Origin: a virus
Direction: 5' to 3' (one strand)
Length of the DNA: 64,000 nt
Virus record (IMG/VR): IMGVR_UViG_3300035703_000022
Location: 1 to 64,000 of that record
Position 1 is the first letter of the stretch; each line of letters starts with the position of its first letter. Shown piece by piece: positions 7,701-15,307 of the stretch. The notes beneath the pieces were generated by a model. That model was not told the DNA's origin. It made no database searches and worked only from the letters and a program-made list of their open reading frames with translations. Made by a program: the position numbers and the translations under genes.

Positions 7701-10700
7701 ATGGGTAGTCTTTCATCATTTCTAAGTCTGTATGTTGAAGAAGGAAGTCCATTTTCCTTTATTACAACAATAGATTTAGTCGAAGGAACATCTATGATTT
7801 TAAATGTTCCATTCATGCGTGGTTCCATAAAACCACTCATTTCTAAAGAATCTCCAATGTTGTTGTTAATTGATTGAACTTGAACAACAGCATAAGTTGA
7901 TGGAGCTCCTGCTGGGTCAGCAGAGATTATCATAGTGTTTCCAATTCCATATACGGAACCACCATCAACTATTTCAATAGATGAAATAGTGTTTGCCACT
8001 GAAATGTTAGCTTTTACAGTAGCATTTTTTCCAGAAATTGAATTATTAATTAATTCAGCAGCATATATTGTACTTGTTACTCCAGCATTGTTATTATACC
8101 CAACTCCACCATTTGTTAGTGTTAAAGATTTAATAGAATTTAAATTATGGTCAATATCTGTGTATAATGTAATAGTTGTATTTCCAGTTCCTGTAATTAC
8201 TGCCCCAGTAATAGCGTATCCAACTCTATTATTAGTAAAGAAATCATTTAAAGCTTCTTTAGTTAAAGAATTCTTCTTGTTACTTGTTCTAACAACTCCT
8301 GAGGGATATAGTTTGGCGTGACTTAATGTTGGGAATGGATCGGACTCAAAATTATCTCTGTCAATTTGTGGATATAAGTTTCTTACATCTTGATTGAAAT
8401 TTGTGTTACTTAAACCAAATCCAATGTTAGAATCGGGTTTTATGCTTCCTGATAGTGCAATAATATTGTATATTCCGTCTTGTCCTCCAGCACCAGGAAT
8501 AAAGGGTTTAATTTCCTGACTTCTATAAATGAATATGCTATCTCTGGACTTTTCTTTTTGTACTGTTGGTAGAGATTGAATTTGTTGTTGAGTAGATCTT
8601 TGGTTTATCTGATTTAAAAATGTTCCTGGATTGGAGTCAACTCCAATTATAGTGAATTCTTTTGAGTTAACTACATTATAAACTTCAAATGATCCATTAT
8701 AAGTCGATGTGGGTTGATTTGAACTTGTCACATTGGATATTTTTACAATATCACCAATAAAAAGATTATGTGGTAATTCCGTCTTTACAGTAACGGTTCC
8801 ACCAATATATGAAATAGATTTAATTATTTTTGGATTTCTTAATTGAGTTGAATCCGATAATGCAGAAGTTAGGAATGATGCACTTGAAATACCTACAGAT
8901 TTTGATTCTTGAAGAACAAATCCATCAGTAGGTGGTCTAGCATTAACAAATTCTTTTGGAATTACGTAACGTAATTTGTAGATTCTATCGGTTAAACCTC
9001 TATTATCAACTCTTCTGGTAATAAATGTTGATCCTGTTTGATTTCCTAATAAAGAGGATCCTATTCCTACGACGCCAGTGTAGATAGTATTAAATAAAGT
9101 AACAGGAGTACTTTGAACATACCAATTACTTGCAGCAGCATCATATTGAATTGGATGTCCAAAGTCTCCAGGCAACTTATCAGCAACATAACTAACTATT
9201 TCTAATTTTCCTCCTCCATTTGAAATTCCTGTAATAGAATTTCCAGAGTTGGCATCATTTAATGATGAAGATAATTTAATTTGATTACTATTAAGTCCAA
9301 GTGTGGATGCGTAGTAAATTTTATCGGATACTAAGTTCTCAGGAAGATCACCATTGTCACTCAATATTCTTACTTTTTCACCATTGAAGAGTTGGTGATT
9401 GGATTCTAAAGTTAAAATATTAGAAGTAATACTATTAATACCAGAATTTCTTCCAACAGAATAGACTTTTTTAGATGAAGTTCCTATACCACTAGGAACT
9501 TGCATTAAAATAGGAGCTTTAAAATTACTTCTATTCGATCCAATAATTACTGAAAGATATAACTCATCATTTTCTTTAGCTCCAATTCTATACGAGTCTA
9601 TTTGTGATGGAGGAGCAACATCTAAACTTTCGTATCCAGATAAGTAGAGTCTTTCTGTATTGGCGAATGAAACTATTTTATTAACATCTAAAGCAATCCA
9701 AGTTACATTAGTCTCCCTAAAATCTAATTCTCTAGGTGGAATAACATGTGTTATATAACCAACATCATCTCTATCAAATGATTCTGGTCTGAATCCAATA
9801 GCTTCTAAAGATACTGCACCGAAGTTAGAGTTGGAGTTGGTGATTGACATATCACCACCAGTATTTGCAACAAAGTGCCTAGCAAAACCAATAGCAAATA
9901 CTGAAACTGCTTGAATGATAGCATTATCTGTTGCTTTTATGTGAGTACTTTCCCAACCAGGTCTATAAACTGATCTGGAATTTACATGTAGGGGTTTTTC
10001 GGAATCTGATACAGTAAGATCATCATTGTATATCCCTGTTTCTGGGTCATATAATATAAAAGCATTATCATCTTTTTGTAGAGAGATCCCTGTAAACTGA
10101 GCGGTTAACATGGATTTAAATCCAGTTGCCTTGGAACCATCTGCCCACATTCCATTCATACCATAAACAGATCTCAGTGAACATGAGAAAACATATGGAG
10201 AAGCTGAAGAAACACTATCAGATTCTACAATTGCTCTAGCATTGAGAATTTGTCCGGAGTTTGGTAAAGCTACAACTGGAGTAGATGGAGCGAAATACTT
10301 GAATTCAGTTTCACTTGTTACATCACTAACTAAGAAAGATCCATTATATTCATTAACACTAGTTGTAATTCCACTGATTAGAACTGGAGTATCTTTGAAT
10401 AAATTGTGAGGAGTTGAAGTAGTAACAGTAATTGTCGTCGTTGGTATGATACCATTTCCAGATTTAATACTTGTAATTCCAATGGGATCTGGACGAAGAT
10501 CTCCAACAATTCTATATTCGTCAACAGAAGGTTCAAAGTCTGAACTACCACTTACTGGATAATTTGGAATACCTCTTCCGGAAGTATCACCATAAGCGTA
10601 AGTGACTTTATAATAATACATATCCAAGTCAGTGAGACTTGTATGTTCAGAACCTAATTTAACTAGATTAACGCCATCTGCATATTCAAAACAGGTTAGT

Positions 10701-11347
10701 TTGTGGTGAGAATAATTTGGAACAGCTTTTCTTCCTGTAGAATCTTTATAACATGCTCTTTGTGGATCAGCATCAAGAAGTGTAAAGGAGGTGAAGTAGC
10801 AAGTACCTGTTACTTTAAAAATAGCTGAAGATTCTACCGAGTTGTTTAATGGATCCGGCACATACATTGGACGGATTTTAGTTTTTCTAAGATCCAAACC
10901 AACAATAGAAGTACCTCTAGGTAAAATTACACCTCCATGTACTGAGTTATATTTGTATAAATCATTGTCTTCATCAAAAATATCAAAATTAGAATTTTGT
11001 GAAAATTCTGTTAAAGTTGCTCCAGATGTTGTCCAGTTGCCATTCAAATATCTCTTAAACTGTGCTGTCCCGCTCTGATTCGTAATAGAATGTCCAGGTC
11101 TATTATCAATATAGTGAACACCTGGATAAACTAAAATTGTTGTTGTATCGATTTTATCGTTATTTCTTCCCGTTAAATATGAAAATCTCGACGCTTCAAT
11201 TAAAGCTCTTTGAATACTTTTAAAAGGTCTTGTAAGTGAATTACCTCTGTTTTCAATGCTATCAGTTGCATCAAAATCTGAAGGATTTACATATAAAATA
11301 TTACCTTCCGCATTTTTTAGGAAATTCTCTAATCTACTTAGCGGCAT
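4784..11347 (-). CDS. Giant fibre-like virion protein, S74 domain
   Basis: 2187 residues, the largest gene here. The N-terminal about 90 residues (YVNPSDFDATDSIENRG ... RPFKSIQRALIEASRFSY) match the start of pectate-lyase-like virion proteins in cyanophages. The middle has repeats of the type HNLFxGDxVxIxxVTSS...YNGSFxV. Residues from about 1700 hold many short repeats around NTGIIT/NVGIIT. Near 2050 there is a fibre motif NADFLDGRSETGF. The last about 110 residues are an S74-type intramolecular chaperone: SSDERIKTNIKTIENGLDK, then IGVIAQEVEKVLPDIV and a final coiled coil; such domains trimerise fibres and then cut themselves off at the Ser. Likely a tail fibre or whisker that contacts the cell. 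A TCTAAATA late box lies at 11383-11390. Confidence 0.85.
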   Translation of the reverse strand: MPLSRLENFLKNAEGNILYVNPSDFDATDSIENRGNSLTRPFKSIQRALIEASRFSYLTGRNNDKIDTTTILVYPGVHYIDNRPGHSITNQSGTAQFKRYLNGNWTTSGATLTEFSQNSNFDIFDEDNDLYKYNSVHGGVILPRGTSIVGLDLRKTKIRPMYVPDPLNNSVESSAIFKVTGTCYFTSFTLLDADPQRACYKDSTGRKAVPNYSHHKLTCFEYADGVNLVKLGSEHTSLTDLDMYYYKVTYAYGDTSGRGIPNYPVSGSSDFEPSVDEYRIVGDLRPDPIGITSIKSGNGIIPTTTITVTTSTPHNLFKDTPVLISGITTSVNEYNGSFLVSDVTSETEFKYFAPSTPVVALPNSGQILNARAIVESDSVSSASPYVFSCSLRSVYGMNGMWADGSKATGFKSMLTAQFTGISLQKDDNAFILYDPETGIYNDDLTVSDSEKPLHVNSRSVYRPGWESTHIKATDNAIIQAVSVFAIGFARHFVANTGGDMSITNSNSNFGAVSLEAIGFRPESFDRDDVGYITHVIPPRELDFRETNVTWIALDVNKIVSFANTERLYLSGYESLDVAPPSQIDSYRIGAKENDELYLSVIIGSNRSNFKAPILMQVPSGIGTSSKKVYSVGRNSGINSITSNILTLESNHQLFNGEKVRILSDNGDLPENLVSDKIYYASTLGLNSNQIKLSSSLNDANSGNSITGISNGGGKLEIVSYVADKLPGDFGHPIQYDAAASNWYVQSTPVTLFNTIYTGVVGIGSSLLGNQTGSTFITRRVDNRGLTDRIYKLRYVIPKEFVNARPPTDGFVLQESKSVGISSASFLTSALSDSTQLRNPKIIKSISYIGGTVTVKTELPHNLFIGDIVKISNVTSSNQPTSTYNGSFEVYNVVNSKEFTIIGVDSNPGTFLNQINQRSTQQQIQSLPTVQKEKSRDSIFIYRSQEIKPFIPGAGGQDGIYNIIALSGSIKPDSNIGFGLSNTNFNQDVRNLYPQIDRDNFESDPFPTLSHAKLYPSGVVRTSNKKNSLTKEALNDFFTNNRVGYAITGAVITGTGNTTITLYTDIDHNLNSIKSLTLTNGGVGYNNNAGVTSTIYAAELINNSISGKNATVKANISVANTISSIEIVDGGSVYGIGNTMIISADPAGAPSTYAVVQVQSINNNIGDSLEMSGFMEPRMNGTFKIIDVPSTKSIVVIKENGLPSSTYRLRNDERLPIAYLSSKGVRVSSLNLNKEVGITTVVCAEGHGLLPGNTFNLSGIGNTYFSNKFIVNEFLGITSFTFFSGITTIPQTWNTTGVTIQKSTISANGRALGSGEENLGGRGNFLYAGISTTLSTAISSTDTSIVLASSNGFRKGDYISINSEIIRLASDPTGNTFTVLRGQFSTVASSNNIGSIVRKIRILPVELRRPSILRASGHTFEYLGYGPGNYSTGLPVKQDRILSSEEIFVSQAREQDGGTVVYTGMNDRGEFYSGATKISGSTGEEETIEAPVITFFGDDLLTGAEKRNSGVFDDIVVKERITVEGGENNNQTTQFYGPVNFSQKVTSSADDGLETRDLYIKGLASQPKLLTVGISTPTTPKRTGDVSFLANPDPAGYIGHVYADGDWRRWGMISQEKDRDYLKLDQIAIGQSSGVYNFSDAAEVNGTLKVKNLYVGGAVTFAGSQAIGNASFDTVLLNKTITFAGIGTNYTIKTTNANTIAQFQNLEITGTAATFTNATVTFENSFNSTFTGVSTIAGTLDVKYLRSNSGVGSFANLIVDKLNANTVSISTEAYIQSGIITAIRTKYIGGLGNVGSGQTVALACFNVGIVTSITGVACTITTINGTNAFIEGIRATTALATPLATINTGIITNFRSSNAGITSMYANTGIVTTLVIPSNGYQGSTVDGWLGSPLAYVNTGIITNITARTIRGTSSADPLTAYINVGVITAITGTGATYTNAQITSKLSVNGTGTGEGIYANIGIISAFGPGASSPTAGNMNINCGASGDVSARRYTSTVATGTSPLVVTSTTKVSNLNADFLDGRSETGFLRGANDVWQTSDDGKNRLYFGNNSTTYFGSQAGYQFRSSTDTTIVTIDNSGNVSFSGEVTASSDERIKTNIKTIENGLDKVIQLRGVEYDRIDVSSHQIGVIAQEVEKVLPDIVHTDEKGMKSVAYGNLTAVLIEAIKELKGEISELRAELNELKGTK

Positions 11348-11382
11348 CGTGCTTTCCTACAGTGACAAATTTATTCTTTTTA

Positions 11383-11390
11383 TATTTAGA
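11383..11390 (-). promoter_or_regulatory. Late-type promoter box TCTAAATA
   Basis: On the minus strand TCTAAATA, 36-43 nt before the giant fibre start, resembles the T4 late box TATAAATA. Cyanophage late genes are known to use relaxed forms of this box. Confidence 0.5.
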
Positions 11391-11403
11391 CACTAAGAAA
11401 ATG

Positions 11404-11859
11404 TTATCTATTATTGTAGCCCCAAGTAGGTGTTTGTGTATGACAATTTGGACATAAGAATCTCAAATTCTCCAATCTGTTGTCATTATTGACACCATTA
11501 ATATGATCTAATTGTAGTGAAAGAGGATTTCCCAACCAATCGAAAATACCACAACAAGAACACTTATAAGGCAACAAATTTTCTTTGATAATTTTTCTTT
11601 TTAAGTCTTTTCTTTCATAGGTTGAATCTTTGGAAAAAATTTCTTTGTCGTCTTTTTTTCGGGTTAATCCTATACGTTTCCACAAAACTGGATACTTTTC
11701 TAGATTTATATTTCTTTTACTAAGATTATTTTTAACACTAGTATATACACGACTACTTTTATTTTTATATCCAACTTTTTTACAAAAGTCCCATAAAGAA
11801 AAACTTTCATTCAAAAAAGTTTCCAGTTCTTCGTTGGAAAATTTTTCTAGTATTTTCAT
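11404..11859 (-). CDS. HNH homing endonuclease
   Basis: 151 residues. The C-terminus carries an HNH zinc site: YKCSCCGIFDWLG, then LQLDHINGVNNDNRLENL and FLCPNCHTQT. The N-terminal half (LWDFCKKVGYKN) resembles a helix-turn-helix specificity segment of phage free-standing homing endonucleases. Such enzymes nick DNA and spread themselves into related phages. It stands between the fibre gene and the Mom-like gene with its own CTAAATA box upstream, as a mobile insertion would. Length is normal for the family. Confidence 0.85.
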   Translation of the reverse strand: MKILEKFSNEELETFLNESFSLWDFCKKVGYKNKSSRVYTSVKNNLSKRNINLEKYPVLWKRIGLTRKKDDKEIFSKDSTYERKDLKRKIIKENLLPYKCSCCGIFDWLGNPLSLQLDHINGVNNDNRLENLRFLCPNCHTQTPTWGYNNR

Positions 11860-11920
11860 ATAATTAAATGTTCTTCAATTATTTAGAACATCCTTTCTCT
11901 TTACGGAAGAGTACATACAA

Positions 11921-11948
11921 GAAAACCTCCCTTGATGGGGAGGTTTTC
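11921..11948. terminator. Strong rho-independent terminator
   Basis: An 11-bp stem GAAAACCTCCC / GGGAGGTTTTC with a 6-nt loop. On the minus strand it is followed by TTGTATG and its own arm ends in TTTTC, so it would end transcription from the Mom-like gene. Confidence 0.7.
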
Positions 11949-12001
11949 AAGCCACACGGAAGGGATTTGTCGCTGGTGTCTTAGTATCACCAAGTATTAT
12001 A

Positions 12002-12613
12002 TTACCACTTAACTTCTTTCCAGGCAAGCCTTTCTTTCAACTCTTTTTGAAAAACCATAAGATACCGATGTTTACGAGACCGATCCCTCCACTCACCATC
12101 AGCATTTCTAATACTACCTCTAGAATGTTTTGTTCCATCGGAATAATAAAAGTCTTTTTTTGGATCGGTTAAACCGTAGTATTGAAAATTACAAGCTCTG
12201 TATATAGTTCCAGTGTGGTGATTAGAGTCAGCGTAACTAAGAATAGCAGAAACTGTGGCATCCTTTCTAAACCTCTTAATGCAACGACTAACGAACCATG
12301 AAGTAATGTTATGTTCTTCTTTTTGAACTTCTGGATCTATGCATAAACGAGAAAGTTCAAATAAACCTTCTTGTTCATCTCGTTGAAGACCAAAAGCTCC
12401 TACTGCAATTTCTGGGACTGGGAGGCCAGTAAAAATGCAAGCGCCAAGACACCTGCCAATTCTAAGGGGACATTCCCACTCAGCATGTTTGAAAAGGCCA
12501 TAATTATACCCAGATTTGAAGTCTTTAGATTCGTCTTTTAAATAATGATGAGTATAAAGAAGATCTTTAATTTCATCCTTACTAACTTTATCTATATAAA
12601 AATCACTTTTCAC
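12002..12613 (-). CDS. Mom-like adenine modification protein
   Basis: 203 residues with the pattern of the phage Mu Mom family, a GNAT-fold enzyme that adds a carbamoylmethyl group to N6 of adenine in DNA and so protects it from restriction. Matching segments are FELSRLCIDPEV (about 85-96), a helix NITSWFVSRCIKRFRK (102-117), SYADS with HHTGTIYRACNFQYYG (126-147), and the C-terminal KHRYLMVF (181-188). It probably modifies phage DNA in the host cytoplasm. It is flanked by a strong terminator and a small gene, and no partner such as Com is seen nearby. A plain GNAT acetyltransferase is the alternative. Confidence 0.75.
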   Translation of the reverse strand: MKSDFYIDKVSKDEIKDLLYTHHYLKDESKDFKSGYNYGLFKHAEWECPLRIGRCLGACIFTGLPVPEIAVGAFGLQRDEQEGLFELSRLCIDPEVQKEEHNITSWFVSRCIKRFRKDATVSAILSYADSNHHTGTIYRACNFQYYGLTDPKKDFYYSDGTKHSRGSIRNADGEWRDRSRKHRYLMVFQKELKERLAWKEVKW

Positions 12614-12626
12614 TGAGTATAATTAC

Positions 12627-12791
12627 TTATTTTTGTTTTGATTTGACAATATATTCGACTGTATTTGCAACATCATGCATTGCTGTTCGAAGATCAGATT
12701 GTCCTCCAGTGTGTTGTTCCATTGTTGAAGGATCTGTTAATGACCATCTCCACTGATCCATTTCTTGATTGTGCCAGAGATTAATAATCAT
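12627..12791 (-). CDS. Small hypothetical protein
   Basis: 54 residues from MIINLWHNQEMDQWRWSL. The start at 12791 is chosen because the longer frame would run into the tRNA-Thr gene. The pattern WRWSLTDPSTMEQHTGGQSD is distinctive but not assigned to a family. It lies between the tRNAs and the Mom-like gene. Confidence 0.6.
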   Translation of the reverse strand: MIINLWHNQEMDQWRWSLTDPSTMEQHTGGQSDLRTAMHDVANTVEYIVKSKQK

Positions 12792-12809
12792 GAATATTTT
12801 AATTACTGA

Positions 12810-12883
12810 AGCCCCCGACAAGACTTGAACTTGCGACCTGAGCTTTACAAAAGCCCTGCTCTATCCAACTGAGCTACGAAGGC
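12810..12883 (-). tRNA. tRNA-Thr (UGU)
   Basis: Full cloverleaf on the minus strand: acceptor GCCTTCG/CGGGGGC, D-stem GCTC/GAGC, anticodon loop TTTGTAA giving anticodon TGT, T-arm with GTTCAAGTC. 74 nt; CCA is not encoded. It would read ACA, a codon common in this AT-rich phage. Confidence 0.92.
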
Positions 12884-12906
12884 AGATTTTCTTCTATGTA
12901 TACAAG

Positions 12907-12990
12907 TAGGAGCGGGGGGACTTGAACCCCCACGGAGTTACCTCCAACAGATTTTAAGTCTGGTGTGTCTACCACTTCCACCACGCTCCC
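12907..12990 (-). tRNA. tRNA-Leu (UAA)
   Basis: Class II tRNA on the minus strand, 84 nt: acceptor GGGAGCG/CGCTCCT, D-loop with GTGGTAGAC, anticodon loop CTTAAAA giving TAA, a long variable arm (TTGGAGGTAACTCC) and T-loop GTTCAAGTC. It would read TTA. Confidence 0.93.
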
Positions 12991-12999
12991 ATAAAAATT

Positions 13000-13209
13000 C
13001 TAATCTGGTTGGTAGGTCTTAGGATTATACTTCAAATACTCAAAGAATGTCAACTTCATTTCTTTTTGAGTCATTCCACAGTGTTTTGCTGCGGCTGGCA
13101 GAGTCATCTTAGCATGAAATAATCCCTCATTAGCTTCACGAACATTTTCTGGAGTTGTTTTTACCACAGTTTCGTAAAGGTTTTTATAACTAATTTTGTA
13201 AGGATTCAT
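13000..13209 (-). CDS. Conserved small protein with HTH-like segment
   Basis: 69 residues from MNPYKISYKNLYE. The segment LPAAAKHCGMTQKEMKLTF looks like a helix-turn-helix, so DNA binding is possible but unproven. The ATG lies 1-2 nt before the end of the upstream gene. Its last codons contain the promoter at 13024-13053 that serves the tRNAs. Confidence 0.7.
   Translation of the reverse strand: MNPYKISYKNLYETVVKTTPENVREANEGLFHAKMTLPAAAKHCGMTQKEMKLTFFEYLKYNPKTYQPD
13024..13053 (-). promoter_or_regulatory. Strong sigma70-like promoter for the tRNAs
   Basis: On the minus strand: TTGACA (13048-13053) - 18 nt - TATAAT (13024-13029), both boxes perfect. It lies inside the end of the gene at 13000-13209, about 30 nt before tRNA-Leu. 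Confidence 0.7.
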
Positions 13210-13210
13210 A

Positions 13211-13360
13211 CTAGATTGGTACAATCTTTAGGTTTTGTGCATTGAGTTCGATCTTAACGTAAGACTCCCACCTCATTGCGTCTTCTATATTGTAGAACAC
13301 GACTTCGTGTTTGGCAAGACCCTTTTTCTTGGGTTTAAGATACTGAACCTTATACTTCAT
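13211..13360 (-). CDS. Small basic hypothetical protein
   Basis: 49 residues from MKYKVQYLKPKKKGLAKHEV. The longer start at 13405 lies inside the preceding gene; the ATG at 13360 overlaps it by 11 nt and is preferred. Basic, strand-helix-strand pattern with ALA/MRWESYVK. Function unknown. Confidence 0.6.
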   Translation of the reverse strand: MKYKVQYLKPKKKGLAKHEVVFYNIEDAMRWESYVKIELNAQNLKIVPI

Positions 13361-13526
13361 CTGCGACCACTTCACCACGCAGTTCTGCAAGTTTTGCAGT
13401 TGCAAGACATTCTACCATTGTCCAATAAAGTTCTCCACTCATAGGAAAAAATTCATCAACAAAATGTGATGCACAATCTTCATGAAATTCACGAAGTTCT
13501 TGTACTGTTTCACGATCGACTTGCAT
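13350..13526 (-). CDS. Small hypothetical protein
   Basis: 58 residues: MQVDRETVQELREFHED ... SGELYWTMVECLATAKLAEL ... EVVADEV. Acidic and helical. It overlaps the next gene by 11 nt. No family recognised. Confidence 0.6.
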   Translation of the reverse strand: MQVDRETVQELREFHEDCASHFVDEFFPMSGELYWTMVECLATAKLAELRGEVVADEV

Positions 13527-13569
13527 AGAGGGGAGGTCTTGATTACATGGCTATAATACCACGGAAAGA

Positions 13570-13589
13570 AGGCCTTGGTATAGAGGCCT
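13570..13589 (-). terminator. Probable terminator after 13601-15262
   Basis: AGGCCT at 13570-13575 and again at 13584-13589 (self-complementary) form a 6-bp stem with an 8-nt loop; on the minus strand TTCTTTCC follows. Confidence 0.45.
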
Positions 13590-13600
13590 GTGACACTTCT

Positions 13601-15262
13601 TTAGGTGGGTACTCCGACAGTACTACTCGTATACTTATTCTTCGTTATGTTTGTTGTGGGTTCATATGCAGATAAATCCATTGATTCTAAACTGGTAAGT
13701 TGGTTAGTTATCCTAACTATTTCTGCATCACAAGCTGCTCTTCCTTGTAAAAGAATAAATGCTTGTCCTTCTAAGTTATCTCTAAGTTTTCTCAATGAGT
13801 TTGATGCTGCAAGTGTCTCATCAATACCTGCTTGATAATTTGAAAGGAGTGAATTTCTAGTAGATTCTGCATTGGATATTGTTGTATCTTTTGAACCGCA
13901 ACCAGAGAAAGATGGATTATTGGAACTAGTTGCAGTATATCCTATTCCATACTTTTGAGGTAAAGTTGATCCAGTTGATATTGTTACTGTAGTCCCTTCA
14001 GCAGCATGTGCAGATGTTTGTCCGAGTAACATTCCCTCAGCATCATATGTATATGTTATAAGAATAGGCCATTGTGTATTTCCTTCATACCAATCTTGGA
14101 ATCCTCCTCCACATGCAGGTTCTGGATCATAATCTCCCAAAACTTCTCTCCATTGGAACGGTCCAGGTGGAGCTGTGTTTGGATGACTAACTCTCACCAC
14201 AGTGTGGCCATATCCAGCAGTACTGGGACTCAATATTCCAATAGTTACTGGGTCTATAGGATTGTTTGAAGGATCAAATTCATCTAATACTGATTGTGTA
14301 GTTCTAATTACAGTAAAGTTAGTAGTATCTACAGCAACATCACATGTTGTACTGAGAAAATATGATGAATATGTACTCGTAACTCCAACTGCAAAGTTAA
14401 TACTTGTTGCAGCTAGAGCCGGCGAACTTACAACTAATGCTGGAACCGTAACTGATGTTGTGATAAAACCACCATAATCAAAGTCAAATAATTCAATTTC
14501 AAATGGAGCTGTACTAATAGCCACCACAGTAGTTCCTGGAACCAAAACACTAGTTCCAATAATTCCTTGTCCTGGACCTATTCCTCCTGTAGATCCGACT
14601 CCCGTAGCAGCAATAACAGTAGATCCAATTGTTGTTTGTCCACCAAACATTTGAATATCAATAACTATAGTAGTTTCTCCAGTACCGACAATAGTTGGTA
14701 GATCATCTACTCCAAATGCTGTTGGGTTTTCCAAATCATCGGTAATAATATCTCCAAGTTGTATTCCCGCTGTTCCAGCAAGACCGGTTCCAACAATGGC
14801 TATCTCAGTGCTTCCTACACTAATAGTTCCATAAAATTCTGAGACAATGTTTGAACCATAATCTTGATTTTTTGGTCTTCTATAATATTTTATCGATGTA
14901 TTGCCATGTTGTTCATAATTTTCTTTATTCTTTTGAACTTCATATGTTATAGTTGTTGGTTGTTCTGAACCGAATAGAGCTGGAAATTTAGGTTTAATTT
15001 CTCCAACTTGGACCCAAGCCAAATCACTTTTACAACCTGCAGTAACTCTAGATTCATATGCAGTTGCAACTGCAGCATTTGCTGTATTGACTTCGGACAA
15101 CATACCAAAAAGGGATTTATCCATATTCTCAATAATAGCATCATATCGATCTATTCTTACATCATACAATGCAAGTTGATCCATTAATTGTTCTCTTTCT
15201 TTCTTTTTAAATTCAAGTTCGTCTTTTAATTCTTGAATAAAAATAGTGGATACACCAGCCAT
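13601..15262 (-). CDS. Virion structural protein with N-terminal coiled coil
   Basis: 553 residues. The N-terminal about 60 residues are a coiled coil (LKDELEFKKKEREQLMDQLA). The middle is rich in Gly, Thr and Val strands with repeats such as GTxxVxISTxP and VGTGLAGTAGIQLGD. Near the C-terminus another helical stretch appears (ATSSNNPSFSGCG, then SLRKLRDNLEGQAFILLQGR). This is typical of large unnamed cyanophage virion proteins. It is preceded by the late box CATAAATA at 15300-15307 and sits downstream of the fibre-like paralogues, so it is probably a tail or fibre component. Confidence 0.7.
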   Translation of the reverse strand: MAGVSTIFIQELKDELEFKKKEREQLMDQLALYDVRIDRYDAIIENMDKSLFGMLSEVNTANAAVATAYESRVTAGCKSDLAWVQVGEIKPKFPALFGSEQPTTITYEVQKNKENYEQHGNTSIKYYRRPKNQDYGSNIVSEFYGTISVGSTEIAIVGTGLAGTAGIQLGDIITDDLENPTAFGVDDLPTIVGTGETTIVIDIQMFGGQTTIGSTVIAATGVGSTGGIGPGQGIIGTSVLVPGTTVVAISTAPFEIELFDFDYGGFITTSVTVPALVVSSPALAATSINFAVGVTSTYSSYFLSTTCDVAVDTTNFTVIRTTQSVLDEFDPSNNPIDPVTIGILSPSTAGYGHTVVRVSHPNTAPPGPFQWREVLGDYDPEPACGGGFQDWYEGNTQWPILITYTYDAEGMLLGQTSAHAAEGTTVTISTGSTLPQKYGIGYTATSSNNPSFSGCGSKDTTISNAESTRNSLLSNYQAGIDETLAASNSLRKLRDNLEGQAFILLQGRAACDAEIVRITNQLTSLESMDLSAYEPTTNITKNKYTSSTVGVPT

Positions 15263-15299
15263 AATTAGTTAATACTACGATCAAGGATAACAGTAATAT

Positions 15300-15307
15300 T
15301 ATTTATG
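15300..15307 (-). promoter_or_regulatory. Late-type promoter box CATAAATA
   Basis: On the minus strand CATAAATA about 38 nt before the ATG of 13601-15262, overlapping the stop region of the upstream gene. Seven of eight bases match the T4 late box. Confidence 0.55.

Noticed and set aside
4784-11347. CRISPR-like or satellite repeats in the giant fibre gene
   Set aside because: The repeats are irregular at DNA level and follow protein repeats (NTGIIT and similar); no fixed spacer pattern.
12810-12990. tRNA genes as phage integration site
   Set aside because: No integrase, no excisionase and no att-like repeat near the tRNAs; T4-like phages are lytic.
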